A stretch of DNA of 64,000 nucleotides from Pseudoscleropodium purum (lineage: Eukaryota; Streptophyta; Bryopsida; Hypnales; Brachytheciaceae), in NCBI GenBank assembly GCA_963969395.1, contig OZ017796.1:38120243-38184242 (forward strand), in the 5' to 3' direction. Shown here piece after piece: positions 1 through 10,916 of this stretch. Position 1 is the first letter of the stretch. Each line of letters opens with the position of its first letter. Both the position numbers and the translations under genes were made by a program. The notes beneath the pieces were generated by a model, which was not told the origin of the DNA, searched no databases, and was given only the letters and a program-made list of their open reading frames with translations.

Positions 1-756
1 AGATTGTTGAAGTTGACGAGGAAGGCAGCACCGAGTACACCCACGTGTTTGGGAGAGCCCGCTGGCCAGGTGCTGCTCACCGCGTTTTGAAGACCCCTTT
101 TTTTGAAACTTGGAAGAACAAAATTGCTGCGGACGAAACCGAGCTCGGCCAGCCTACCATTGGCAGCACCACAATATTTGACAAAGTAAGTTACTCAACT
201 GGATTACTCCTTAGTTACCACGAGGTTTCCTTTCCCATTGCTTCCTTGTAGAACATGAACCCTTAAAAGATCAAGGATTCATGGTTTGAAAATGGCAATT
301 CAATTGATTATTTAGAGAAAAATTATATAATTCAAATGGAACCTATTTTTAATGAAGAACGTTGCGTTTGTTGGACAGTAATAAATGAAAATTGGACGTC
401 AGGAAGTGCCCATATGATTACTCCAAACTGATTTAGAAAAAAAAGCTCATGTTGGGCCTTTTGGACCTTCAGGGGGGGGTAAGTCACGTTCTTTTGTGTG
501 AAGCTCTGTAATGGAACTTGTAATGCAGGAAGAGGAGGTACCAAGATTTTCAGGAAAAGTTCCCAACTTGACAACACAGGGCGATATTGAGAGTATGGCC
601 CTGTATGCTGGAATGGGTTCAGTCCACATCAAGGAAGTTATTCCTGCAGCATCTGTTGTTAAGGGTGTCCTTGAGGAGGCACAGGTTATTATTCAACAGA
701 GGCTTTGCGGACTGCTTGAAATCCGGCACCAACACAATAGGAGCACAATGGTGTGA
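1..756 (+). CDS. Nitronate monooxygenase-like (2-nitropropane dioxygenase family), 3' end only
   Basis: Two exons are visible: the last part of an internal exon (frame from base 3, ending at 185 before GTAAGT) and the terminal exon 529-756, after a GCAG acceptor. Both are in phase 0, and the stop is TGA at 754-756. The protein holds FGRARWPGAAHRVLKTPFF, then a variable linker, then a stretch containing GDIESMALYAGMGSVHIKEV followed by a C-terminal helix. This matches the C-terminal part of the FMN-dependent TIM-barrel nitronate monooxygenase family as I remember it in bacteria, fungi and plants: a conserved R-V-L / W segment, then an A-G-x-G loop near the flavin site. Those enzymes oxidise alkyl nitronates. 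The catalytic and FMN phosphate-binding core lies to the left of the window, so the family call rests on the tail alone. Other TIM-barrel flavoproteins are not excluded. Confidence 0.55.
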
Positions 757-1356
757 TCTACTGCTGGCTGTGTTGTAGGGGTTCCGTGGGGTGTTGTTTA
801 CAACAATAGCAAATACTAACAAAACATGGTTACCCAAGTTAATAGCATGACAGAAGGTACTAAAATCTTAATACTGACCCCTAATACCAAAATGTGAGCA
901 AAATGTGGTGTGATGTAAATATCTAAACCTGCTGAGCTTTGAATAGAATGAGTGTCTATTTATAGAGGTCTATACGTCCACTTCGATATTGCATAAGAAG
1001 TTTGAACACAGTGAGAAAAATTCGATCTCAATAAATTTGGCTTTTGCACCCTAAATACCGATCTCTCAAAAATCACTCTTACAAGGGCAGCTCCATCTTT
1101 GATAACAAACTCGGTTGACTAAATGCTTACTGTACAGAAAACATTGAAAGTACTTCACTCTATTCAGAATTGGATCTTGATTACAACTCCTTCGTCCTCC
1201 TCTAGAGCCCAGGGCCTAGAGTCGGCCTTCTTCTGAGGAGAAAACTCGGCACAATACAGTTTCAGCTACAGAGCTTCTCAACTGAATTCCATCTTCATGG
1301 CCATCAAACAATGTATCCTTCACGAACCTTATGAGGATAAAATCATAACACATCAG
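757..1356. other. Intergenic space between convergent genes
   Basis: This contains the presumed 3' UTRs of the nitronate monooxygenase-like gene (from the left) and of FtsZ (from the right). It is AT-rich. I see no further gene or repeat. Confidence 0.6.
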
Positions 1357-4072
1357 TTACCTGCGCTTCCTGTCTTTCTTTCGCAAAAAGTCCGGTACTT
1401 TGCCAAGATCGGCTGCTCTTTTTGGATTTTGTTCCCAGAAGAATATGTCATCATCTACAGTTCGAACACTACTAACGGCCTTCTCATCTCCAGGTTCCCT
1501 AAATCCAGTAGCAATGACTGTCATACGTATCATCCCTTTGAAGCTCTCGTCAATGACCGCCCCAAATATCACGTTTGCGTTTGGATCAGCCATGTCGTGG
1601 ACAATCTCAGCAGCAATGTTGACTTCGTGAAGAGTTAGGTCGCTTCCGCCAGTCACATTGTACACAATGCCCATGGGCCTCGAGATGGAGCGGAGTAAGG
1701 GAGACATAATGGCTGAACGTGCTACTTCCTCGGCACGGTTCTTTCCAAAGCCAGCGCCTATTCCTAACATTGCACTCCCTGCGTTTGACATGATCGCTTT
1801 CACATCCGCGAAGTCGACGTTGACAAGCCCTGGAATTGTGATAATGTCGGAAATTCCTTGCACTCCCTGTTGATCGACGGCAAAACCATTAGAATTGGAC
1901 ATTCACAATGGCGAACGGTCTGACAACAACGTTCCTAAGATCAATGATAAGGTCAAAGGGACCTGATCCTGACTCGCACACCGACCCCTGTTACCAATAA
2001 CAACTCATCTATTCATACAGTTGATTGGACGTATTAGCAAGTGCTGTAAGCATGAATTAGTCTATGGCCACTTATCTTTGAATATAAATGAGTTTGTCTA
2101 CTGTCATTGCAAACGAAATTAATACAGTGACAAAGATTCCATTGCAACAGATTTGGCTCTTGTCTCCAAAGATCTACTTCACAGTTCTATAGTGATCTCC
2201 TAAAAATCTTACTCAGTAAGTTAAAATGCCTAAGTCATGCAAATTGTACCAGTTCCAGACTCCCAACATCACAGATTCAGACATACTAATTATTCATTCA
2301 CTTGCTTTTCTCCGAAATTGCGTTAATAGGTATAGATAATGTACCTGGCGCAAGACATCATCTGCAAGATGAAAAGCCTCCAGCATAGATGTGTCAGGTG
2401 AGACGGTCTGAAGCAAGCGATCGTTTGGAACTACAACTACGGTATCGGCCGCATGGCGCATATCCTCAATGGCTTTCCTTGCCTGTCGTGCCCGGGTAAA
2501 TCCCTCAAATGTGAATGGCTCAGTTACTATGCCAATCGTTAACGCTCCCATAGCCTTTGCCAAACGAGCTACCACTGGAGCTGGAAATCACAACAGCTAA
2601 CATTTCAATCCACCGTTCTAAGAATATAAACGTATACCACACTCACAAATGAAGACAACTTGTTTTCACACAACTATTCATTCAATAGAGTGAAACTGGC
2701 TGTGCTTTTTTATGTAAGTTCGTCATACATTGCATCATGAGAAAGGACTAATGGATATTAAATTCATAATAGCACTAGTGCTGTGTTAATGCTAATGCAT
2801 ATGAAGTTACATTAATATCCGTGCCGTTGATATTAACTTGGTAACTATTAAGTTAACATTGATTGAAAATAAGCTTGATGATAATTTAACAAAACGCTAA
2901 TATTGATCTCACGACCTACTAGATGAATACTAACATCATCTTTCGAGAGGATAATTTTGGCGAATCCAAGAAGCACACACCTGCTCCAGAACCAGTACCG
3001 CCGCCCATACCGGAGGCAATGAAGACCAGATCAGCTCCTTCAAGTGCCATCGAAAGCTCCGCCAGTGACTCTGTTGCTGCTTCTTCGCCAGTTGAACCTT
3101 TTCCACCTGAATTTCGTCACTTCACCAAAACTCAGAAAAGTCGACAAGAAGCATAATGAGCTCACGTCAAATATGCTGATTGAGTAGGCTAGTTCGCACA
3201 AATCATAACCTCTAAACAACCAAGATTCAGGGTTTTAAAATAACTAAATTGATTAATCACATCTTGAAGAATACAATTCGGAAGGGACCGAATTATAAAT
3301 CACCAGAACCAGTGAGGAGCATTGCATGTGTCGGTCAAAAAATAAATAAAATTGGACAAAAGAAAGTTTTCGTATGACCTAAAAACTGCTAAAAAAGCCT
3401 TGAGGCCCAATTTTGGTCCGTGAGGAGTTAATTACGAAGACAGAACTTGTTTCGAACTAGGTCATGTTTCACCTTTTTTTAACATGATATCGTAAGGTAT
3501 AAGAAGGCCTGACCTGCACCACGACCAGCGGTGGTTTCTTGTCCAATCTGAATTTTATTGGGAGCAAGCGACTTATTCAATGCTTGTTTATCCGTGTTGA
3601 CAGCCCAGAATTCCACATTCAAAAGCTCGGACCTCACCATTTCATCCACCGCATTACACCCTCCACCCCCGACACCGAACACTTTGATCGAAGCGCAGCC
3701 GGATAAGCTCCGTTTCATGCTACTTGCAGCAAAAGAATCCTGTACATCATTATAATCCTCCTCCACCTTAATGGAAAAGGAGTCCATCGCAGGGGAGAAA
3801 GTAAAGGGGTCCGCCTCTTCGGGTGGCAACGAAAACCCGTTCTCCGAGCCATGAAAGCGCCCGTTCAAACTCCCGTTATTTCCTCTGTTATAAGCTGAGA
3901 CTCGGCAGCATTCTTTAGCTTTCTCAAATGACACAAATCGCAAATGTTGGTTCAAGAATCCCAAACGAGCTCCTCTTGAGCTCCATTCCCCATTGCCTTG
4001 CAGGAGTCGATGATGACTCAAAGAAGGGCTCACAGGTCCAGAACCAACCGACGCCCTCCATGTGACCATCAT
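1357..4072 (-). CDS. Plastid division protein FtsZ, divergent (FtsZ3-like candidate)
   Basis: Tubulin-like GTPase that forms the stromal Z ring for plastid division. There are four exons on the minus strand: 4072-3514, 3106-2981, 2580-2345 and 1866-1357 (TAA stop). All junctions are GT/AG and keep frame, giving 476 residues. Residues 1-60 are basic and Ser-rich, like a chloroplast transit peptide. GVGGGGCN is at 133-140, the tubulin/FtsZ signature GGGTGSGA at 221-228, and the T7 loop with N323, D325 and D328 in the segment [10 protein letters not shown]. The C-terminus ([13 protein letters not shown]) resembles the bacterial FtsZ C-terminal core peptide. Odd: where plant FtsZ1/FtsZ2 have a GGNP-type loop after GRGAG, this protein has [13 protein letters not shown], and it has Cys in GGGGCN where Ser is usual. 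That divergence suggests the FtsZ3 clade known from seedless plants and streptophyte algae; this is inferred, not tested. The start is the first ATG after an in-frame stop. Confidence 0.9.
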
Positions 4073-4950
4073 GATGCTATCTCATTCACAGTTTTCGACA
4101 CAAGGGTGACGAGAATGACTTGGTCGACTCTACCATGGTCAAGCTCTCCAAACCCTAAACCCCGTATGAGATCAAATTTTTTACATACAAACTCTCAAAG
4201 ACTGCTCTTCACTGGAAACAGCTACTCCAGAATCCCAGATAGGGCATTCGAAAATATCAACACTCCACGCCTCCTCCAAAAGTCTGCTCTTACAGCATGT
4301 TGTGAAATTCGAAGCGCAACTGCAACCGCAAGCAAAGAGTAAGAAAAAAAAGTCAGAAAGGCGAATGCGACAGAATGAACAATAATCCAGCACTTTCAAT
4401 CAAACTTCCCTACCTTGAAGGTAATCTATCTCAGAACCCCCAAAACTTTAATATCTGCAATTCAAATTTGCAAAACGCGCGGCCAACTTGTCCGATTCAC
4501 CGAAAAGAAATTTGTGACGTGCAATGACTGTGGAGAGACGAGAGTGGTCGAATCGAGAGCTGACCTTCTGACAATCAGAGGAATGACGCAGCATCGATAG
4601 ACGGGCGCGTAGTCACTACTGAAACCGAAAGCTGCTGCAACGCCTGCAAACCCGGCTGGGTGAGGTAGCACGGGCGTAGGGTGGGCGGTTGTAAGACCGT
4701 GTTCCGACCTATGACCGAGAGTGGACTGCTTCACTTGGTCACGGAGACACACTCCATTTGTGACAGAGGTTTTCTTTAACTTATCCCAGGTATGAAGCAT
4801 TTTGTATTTCAAAGGATGCCCAATTAAAAGTTCAATAGTTCAATAATAGACTCATTATTCCAGATTTGGAAAATTTGTAGTGAGCTACTTGGTTACAAGA
4901 TTATATGGAAATAATAACCCAATTTATTATGCAATACTTCCGGGAAGGGT
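4073..4950. other. FtsZ 5' flank
   Basis: Presumed promoter and 5' UTR of FtsZ. A telo-box-like AAACCCTAAACCCC lies at about 4150-4163, that is TTTAGGGTTT in the gene's sense, about 80 bases upstream of the ATG. Open frames here lack any recognisable domain and are not called. Confidence 0.5.
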
Positions 4951-5381
4951 TGTCACACCTTCCCCGAGAATAAACTTCCCATGAAGAATAAGAAGGTAGT
5001 GAGTGAAAGAAGAGCTAGTAGGAAACCATTTTCCATAAAGAAGGTGTGACACTCCTTTTGAAGGTCTTGTAGAGAATGAGAATTGATTGTCAATAGGAAT
5101 TCTACATGGTTTGGGTGAAAAGTAAGGGCTCAATGTTGTTTCAATGGGTGAAAGTGGTAGCATAGTGAAAGCAACAACGAGGTTTGGGTGAAAGTAGTTG
5201 CTTTGGAGGTGAAACATTTGCATGTGAAAACTTCTTCATATTCATTCCTTATTATTGAAGAAAAAGAATCTTCATTCTCAATCTTTAGAGAATGGTCCTT
5301 GTGTGAGCCTCCAGAAGCTAATAAGAAAGTGTCACATCCCCATTCTTTGAAGATTGAGGATGGGGAGAAAAAGGTGTGACA
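4951..5381. mobile_element. 431-bp element with TGTCACACC...GGTGTGACA ends (solo-LTR-like or TIR element)
   Basis: The segment begins TGTCACACCTT and ends AAGGTGTGACA, an 11-bp perfect terminal inverted repeat with TG...CA ends, as in many plant LTRs. Internal copies of GGTGTGAC (about 5042) and GTGTCACATCCCC (about 5328) make it internally repetitive. The flanks (AGGGT left, ATTCC right) do not form a target duplication, so the exact ends or the class are uncertain. There is no coding capacity. Confidence 0.5.
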
Positions 5382-5530
5382 ATTCCTATTATAGTTGACA
5401 ACCAAAATCAATTGTACTATTACCTAAACATCATCTAAATCTCATCCAATTATCACCTATGTTACACAAATATATCAAAGAAAGCAATTTATAAAATTAG
5501 CCTTCCTCGCTACCATTGATAGACTACTAT

Positions 5531-5803
5531 AAAGTGAGCCCCCCAAAATATGCCACTAACCCTAAACCACCATCTTCACTTTGTATACATCTCCAAAATC
5601 AATTATGTACCTAAGTGGAAGAAACTCAATTTTAGAACTAAACTTTGTTCCTTGGTAACTTTTGCATACAATATCCAAATGTCACATTTTTTGGTACATT
5701 GGAACCTCCTTCCAAGTGCCAACAGAAAAATATGAAAATTTGACCAGTCTAATAATAGCTACTGGGCACAGAAGCAAAAAGTGGCGGTTTGGGTACCCAC
5801 CTT
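5531..5803. mobile_element. MITE, copy 1 of the AAGGTGGGTACCC family
   Basis: The left end (AAGTGAGCCCCCCAAAATATGCCAC) and the reverse complement of the right end (AAGGTGGGTACCCAAACCGCCAC) form a degenerate terminal inverted repeat. The whole 270-bp body is similar to a second copy at 26150-27362, for example GCATACAATATCCAAATG followed by a TTGGAACCTCC block. No ORF. This copy has no interior insertion and serves as the empty site for the element nested in copy 2. Confidence 0.65.
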
Positions 5804-6199
5804 AGTAATTTCCCAAACTATCATAACATCATTAGGTCCGCCCACCTGGGTCCGTCCCTCAGGTGCCCGAGCTGGCGTGGCAGAGTGGAACCATTCGGTT
5901 TTCCCATCTGGAATGTTCTGCGAAGCCCGGACGGAGACATCTAAGCTGGACCAGCGGCCAGCTCTCAGACCCCACCAGCCAAGCCCACCAGCAACAAGCA
6001 TCCATTGCAGGGTCTCAAGACTCCCCAAGCCCAAGCCAAACCCAAAGCCCCTCCAATCCCCGATCACTCCGTCACTCCTGCTTCTGCTCTTGCTCTCCCT
6101 CCTTTACTCTTCCCCTTCCTCTTTCGCAACATCACCATCACCAGCTCTCGATTCTTCTTCTTCGTCTTCCTCGCCAACATTCCCCATTGCATTCCTGCC
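5804..6199. promoter_or_regulatory. KAS I promoter/5' UTR region
   Basis: GC-richer tract with CT-rich runs directly upstream of the KAS I start. No clear TATA box was found. It probably contains the transcription start and 5' UTR. Confidence 0.35.
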
Positions 6200-9100
6200 A
6201 TGACCATTTCGTCTGCAATGGCCATCGCAGCCTCCGCTCCAGCTCTCCCGCACTACCACGGCCTGCGCTCCTCAAACCCCACCACCGCTCTGCAACAACC
6301 AGCGCAGCAGCACCTGCGGACCAACGCCACTGCGTCCCGTACGTTCCCCAACCTTCTTTCCTTCTCTTCGAAGCCCTATTGCATTGGGGGTGGAGGATTT
6401 CAATGGTAGGGATTTTTGGTTGGAGGGCGTTGGTGGCGTGATTGCATTCTGGGATGGTTTGGGACGCGATTTGGGATGGATGGATGGATTGGTTGATTGG
6501 TGGGTTGGTTTGGAGGTGCATTGAGATTTGGTAGTAGTGTAGGTGGTGGTGGGCTTCGATTAGGCGTGAGTGTTGTTTGACGTTGTGCAATGGGGAGTGT
6601 TTTGGGTCTCTGGTGGGGACGGCATTGGGGTGTAGTGGATGGGTTTCAGTTTAGAATGCGGGGGTTGGGAAGAATTCAATGGGGAGGGAGGTCTAGGCGG
6701 AGAGAGGGGTTTCTTCCCTTATTGTTCATTCTCGCGTTTGGGTGACCTAGGTTGGTGACGGGCATTGGTGGTTGCTGCTTTTTCACGTGATTTCAATATT
6801 TGGTTTTGTACTGTTGCATTGCGGGGCGATTTCGTTGTGTGGGATTCTCTGGTGCGAGGCTTTGGATTGATTGGTTGGTGGGTGCGAGTCGAGAGGTTTC
6901 TGGGTACTTTGAGGTTGGATACGAAAGGCGGTGCTGGTGAGTGGTCTCAGTATTGCACAATACGGTTTATTGGACAATTATTTTGTACAGCATTTGGGAT
7001 TAAGTGACTGTTATTAGAATGCTGTCGTGACTAAGATTTATGCTTCCCTTATGTTCCTTTTCCTCATTCTCGTATTTCAGAGCCCTAGATCGATCACGAG
7101 CATTGTTAGCAATTTTTCACATGATCTCAATATTCGTGACGAGGATGAGATCATTTGCCGTTGCATTGTGGAGTAATTTCGTTGTGAGATGCTTTTGAAC
7201 GAGGCTTTGGATTGATTGGTGGGTGGGTTTGGGTTGATAGAGTTCCAGGTACATTGCGTTTCGGTACTATAGTTGTTGCTGTTGATTGTTTGTAATATTG
7301 CGAAATATTGAATACTGGATTCGCTTTCGGCGGCATTGCAATATTGCATCTAGGTTTTAACTGTGTCTGTGTTAGAATGCGGTCGTCGAACTAAGATTTA
7401 AATGCAGAGTTCTAGAGTGAGAGAGGGCATAAGGTATGTTAGGGTGGATCTAAAGCGTTGATATTTCGTTCCATTGTGACGCGCAGCGAATGGGAAAGTG
7501 CAAGGGGTGCGGTGCGCGTTGAGCGCTCCGAAGAGAGAGACGGATCCGAAGAAGCGGGTGGTGATCACGGGCATGGGGCTGGTGTCCGTCTTCGGGAACG
7601 ACGTGGACGTGTTCTACGACAAGCTCTTGGCGGGGACGAGCGGCATTGACATCATCGACAGGTTCGACATCTCCAAGTTCCCCACGAAATTCGCCGGACA
7701 GATTCGGGGGTTCAGTGGAAACGGTTACATCGATGGCAAGAACGATCGCCGCTTGGATGACAGTTTGAGGTATTGCTTGGTCAGTGGCAAGCGTGCGCTG
7801 GAGGACGCCGGACTTGGTGGCGACGATCTCAATACGGTGAGATTTCTAGTCTCTGCAATATGAAAACTTCAAAATTAGCATTGAACTTGTCGCTCTTCTT
7901 CTAGGTGTCTATGACGAGCAATTGTAGCATTTGGGTATCTTGTGTATGACATTCTCCTGAGCACTTTGCCAACCTTTACAGGACGATTAAAAATGAATAT
8001 GAATTTGAACGTGGATTTGAATTATGAAACGTGTGAATTTGAACATGGATTCGGATTGTGTAATTTGTGAATTTGAACACAGATTTGAATATGTGTGGAC
8101 GGCCAGCCAACGTAGGTTGATAAAGAAATGTGAATGTGAATTTGAATATGAATAGTTGGGATATCCAGTGCGGATCGATAAGCAGTTTGATTGTGTGAAG
8201 TTGAGCATGGATTTGAATATGGATTGACGGGCCATCCAGTGCAGGTCGTTAATCCAATTTGAATGTGGATGGACTTGACATTCAAGGCAGGTTGATAAGC
8301 CAATTTGAATGTGTGAATTTGAACGCGGATTTGAATATGGATTGTCTGGATGTATCCAATGCAGGTTGATAAGCAAAAGGTTGGCGTGCTCGTGGGAACT
8401 GGCATGGGAGGGCTCACAGTATTCTCGGATGGAGTGCAAGCGTTGGTGGAAAAGGGTCACAAGAGAATTACACCTTTCTTCATCCCGTATGCCATCACCA
8501 ACATGGGCTCTGCCCTCTTGGCCATCGACCTTGGCCTCATGGGTCCCAATTACTCGATCTCCACGGCCTGTGCCACTGCCAACTACTGTTTCTACGCAGC
8601 TGCCAACCACATTCGGAGGGGAGAGGCCGACATCATGGTCGCCGGAGGCACTGAGGCGGCCATTCTGCCCATCGGGTTGGGAGGTTTCGTGGCTTGCAGA
8701 GCTTTGTCGACGAGGAATGACAGCCCTCAGACTGCTTCCAGGCCTTGGGACAAAGAACGGGAAGGGTTCGTGATGGGCGAGGGCGCTGGAGTGCTGGTAT
8801 GTGTGGTTGCAATGTTTACGTCATAATGAACATGAGTAAAAGTCCAGAATGTCCAGATTATTGAGCATTCTTGTTGGCGAATCCATGAGGTTTCCAACGC
8901 AACATAGAATGTTGTATTTGGATACTTTATGCAATCATTATAAGTGTTCAAAGTGTTACTGGTTGATGACCTAAACCACCGCAAGTTTTGATGATGAGGT
9001 GGCGTGCATCTTGAAATTAACGTGTACTCCTTGTACAAGGTTTTGGAGTGTCGCCATTTGGTGTAACTACCTTAGATTAGATTGTTAAAGGGGGTGAATT

Positions 9101-10916
9101 GTATGTTGTGCAAGCATGCTGAGGTATTGACAATGATGCTTTTGTGAAGGTGATGGAGAGTTTGGAGCATGCATTGAAGCGAGGAGCACCGATTGTGGCG
9201 GAGTATCTGGGAGGTGCGGTGACCTGTGACGCGTACCATATGACGGATCCCCGAGCTGACGGGTTGGGTGTCTCTTCGTGTATTGACAAGAGTTTGGTAG
9301 ATGCCGGAGTTGCTACTGAGGAGGTACCCTTTCGCTTACTTGGAAATAATGAATGTGTTGACAGGTTCCTTAATTTTATGTAGTGATTGATTTCTTATGT
9401 GTTGCTTATTTGAAACGTGTTCTGAACACAAGCAACTTCTTTTGGAAGTCTTGTGCTTAGGTTAGAATTTAATCTTAGAAATGTTTGTTTGTGGACATAA
9501 TCTATTGGTATCCACTAATATGGAAACTGTGATTGGCGGGTTGGCAGGTCAACTACATCAACGCTCATGCGACCTCAACAATTGTCGGTGATTTAGCTGA
9601 AGTGAATGCTCTTAAGAAAGTCTTTAAAGACACATCAGAGATCAAAATTAATGCGACTAAGGTGTGCTTCTCTATCTTCTGCCTTGTTTGTTCTTGTGGT
9701 TGTCTCGGTTTTGAATGTCCCTAAGAAAACAAGTTTCGACTTGTAAAAATTTAAACTCTATGGTTGAGGTCAGATCCTAGCCCATGTGAACAAAGTTCTA
9801 CGTTGAAGTTAGTCATTAGATACTGGCTCCGCGGAATATGTGACCCAGGTAATCTCTGATCTGGTTTGGATGGTTTGCTGAAATGTCAGTCTATGATTGG
9901 GCATTGCCTTGGAGCTGCTGGAGGTTTGGAAGCAATTGCCACAATCAAAGCTATTCAAACGGGATGGTTGCACCCATCGATTAATCAATTTGTAAGTGCA
10001 ATTCTTGTATGACCCCTTTTTAGAAATCATGCTGGATTTGGATACCGTCCTGTCATAATTTGAAATGTCTGGCGTTCTTCCTATAGTTCACTGTTCTTGC
10101 ACTCATTTTTCTTTCTTCTGGGAGCTTCCCTTTCGGGGAAGCGTGGTGCTTGAGGACTTGGTCTTATTCATCAAGTAATAGGCATATATAACCTTGCTAT
10201 GGTAACGCACTTTTACAAGCTCCGAGGAGCCAAATGAGTCGAGGATTCGATCCTTCAGTATCCAATCCAAAATAGAAAATCCACTTTGGAATCTGATAGT
10301 TGATTCCAGTAACTGTCAAACTTATTTAATTTTTTAAGAAATATAGGATTTGATTTCTTCTTTCAATTTTCACATTCCGTTACCTAGATGCTGCTTAAGT
10401 GATTCGTTCAACTTCTGTAAATATGGAAGCGGACACTTTGGGCCATTAGGACACGTAGGGGATAATTAATAGCTTGGAGACAATCCATGATACAGGACCA
10501 TTGACCTTCTGGAATACAGTACTTACTAAAACTGTACCTGTTATTCGCTTGCAGACCCCAGAGGAGGCGGTGACATTCGACACAGTTCCAAACGTTAAGA
10601 AGGAGCATGAAGTTAATGTTGGTGAGTTTCTAGCTGGGATTACTGTGTGAATTTCTACTTCTATTCTCATTGCAATTCTCCAGTGGTCAGGCGTACATTT
10701 CAGTAGATTCTTGCAGTTTCATTGAGATTGAGGAGCCTATTCTTATTGAGTGTGGAGAGGCAAGCCGTGTTCCCTTGCGGCAGCTTCATTTTTATCCTTT
10801 CTGCACGTAGTACTCACTTTCTAATACCTGGTACTCGTGTGTTCCCAGCTATCTCAAATTCATTCGGCTTCGGAGGACACAACTCTTGCGTTGTCTTTGC
10901 TCCGTACAGGGCGTGA
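6200..10916 (+). CDS. KAS1: Plastid 3-oxoacyl-[acyl-carrier-protein] synthase I (beta-ketoacyl-ACP synthase, KAS I)
   Basis: Condensing enzyme of plastid type II fatty-acid synthesis; it adds malonyl-ACP two-carbon units from C4 up to C16. Eight exons: 6200-6338, 7487-7836, 8365-8796, 9150-9323, 9548-9661, 9890-9991, 10555-10621 and 10849-10916 (TGA). All junctions are GT/AG and keep phase, giving 481 residues, close to the usual plant KAS I length. Residues 1-55 are Ser/Ala-rich (transit peptide). [13 protein letters not shown] opens the thiolase fold, and [14 protein letters not shown] carries the nucleophile C232. NAHATST gives H372, [12 protein letters not shown] gives H408, and SFGFGGHNS is near the C-terminus; the Cys-His-His triad has FabF-like spacing. 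The start at 6200 gives the better transit peptide; an in-frame ATG at 6005 is possible. Exon sequence is nearly identical to KAS I rather than KAS II, as remembered. Intron 2 carries an unusual repeat (separate entry). Confidence 0.95.
7996..8364 (+). repeat. Degenerate minisatellite in KAS I intron 2 that copies the splice acceptor
   Basis: About seven degenerate copies of a unit like TGTGAATTTGAACATGGATT followed by TGAATATGGATT run up to the exon 3 boundary. Between them are copies of the acceptor and exon start, ATCCAGTGCAG/GTTGATAAGC, with junctions after 8115, 8172 (AG lost), 8244 and 8290; the true junction is after 8364. Spacing between junctions is 57, 72, 46 and 74 bases. Confidence 0.8.

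Noticed and set aside
1210..1360. Possible extra 3' exon of FtsZ after AG/GTAACT at 1360
   Set aside because: The only convenient acceptor gives an intron of about 33 bases, too short for plants. The in-frame TAA at 1357 ends a typical FtsZ C-terminal peptide.
4462..4812. 116-codon minus-strand frame upstream of FtsZ
   Set aside because: No domain and no splice link to FtsZ that improves the transit peptide.
6005..6199. Longer KAS I N-terminus from an in-frame ATG at 6005
   Set aside because: It adds a Pro-rich and hydrophobic stretch unlike a transit peptide. The ATG at 6200 gives a normal plastid-targeting sequence and length.
10225..10265. tRNA T-arm-like text (GAGGATTCGATCCTTC) in KAS I intron 6
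   Set aside because: No acceptor, D or anticodon arm could be built around it.
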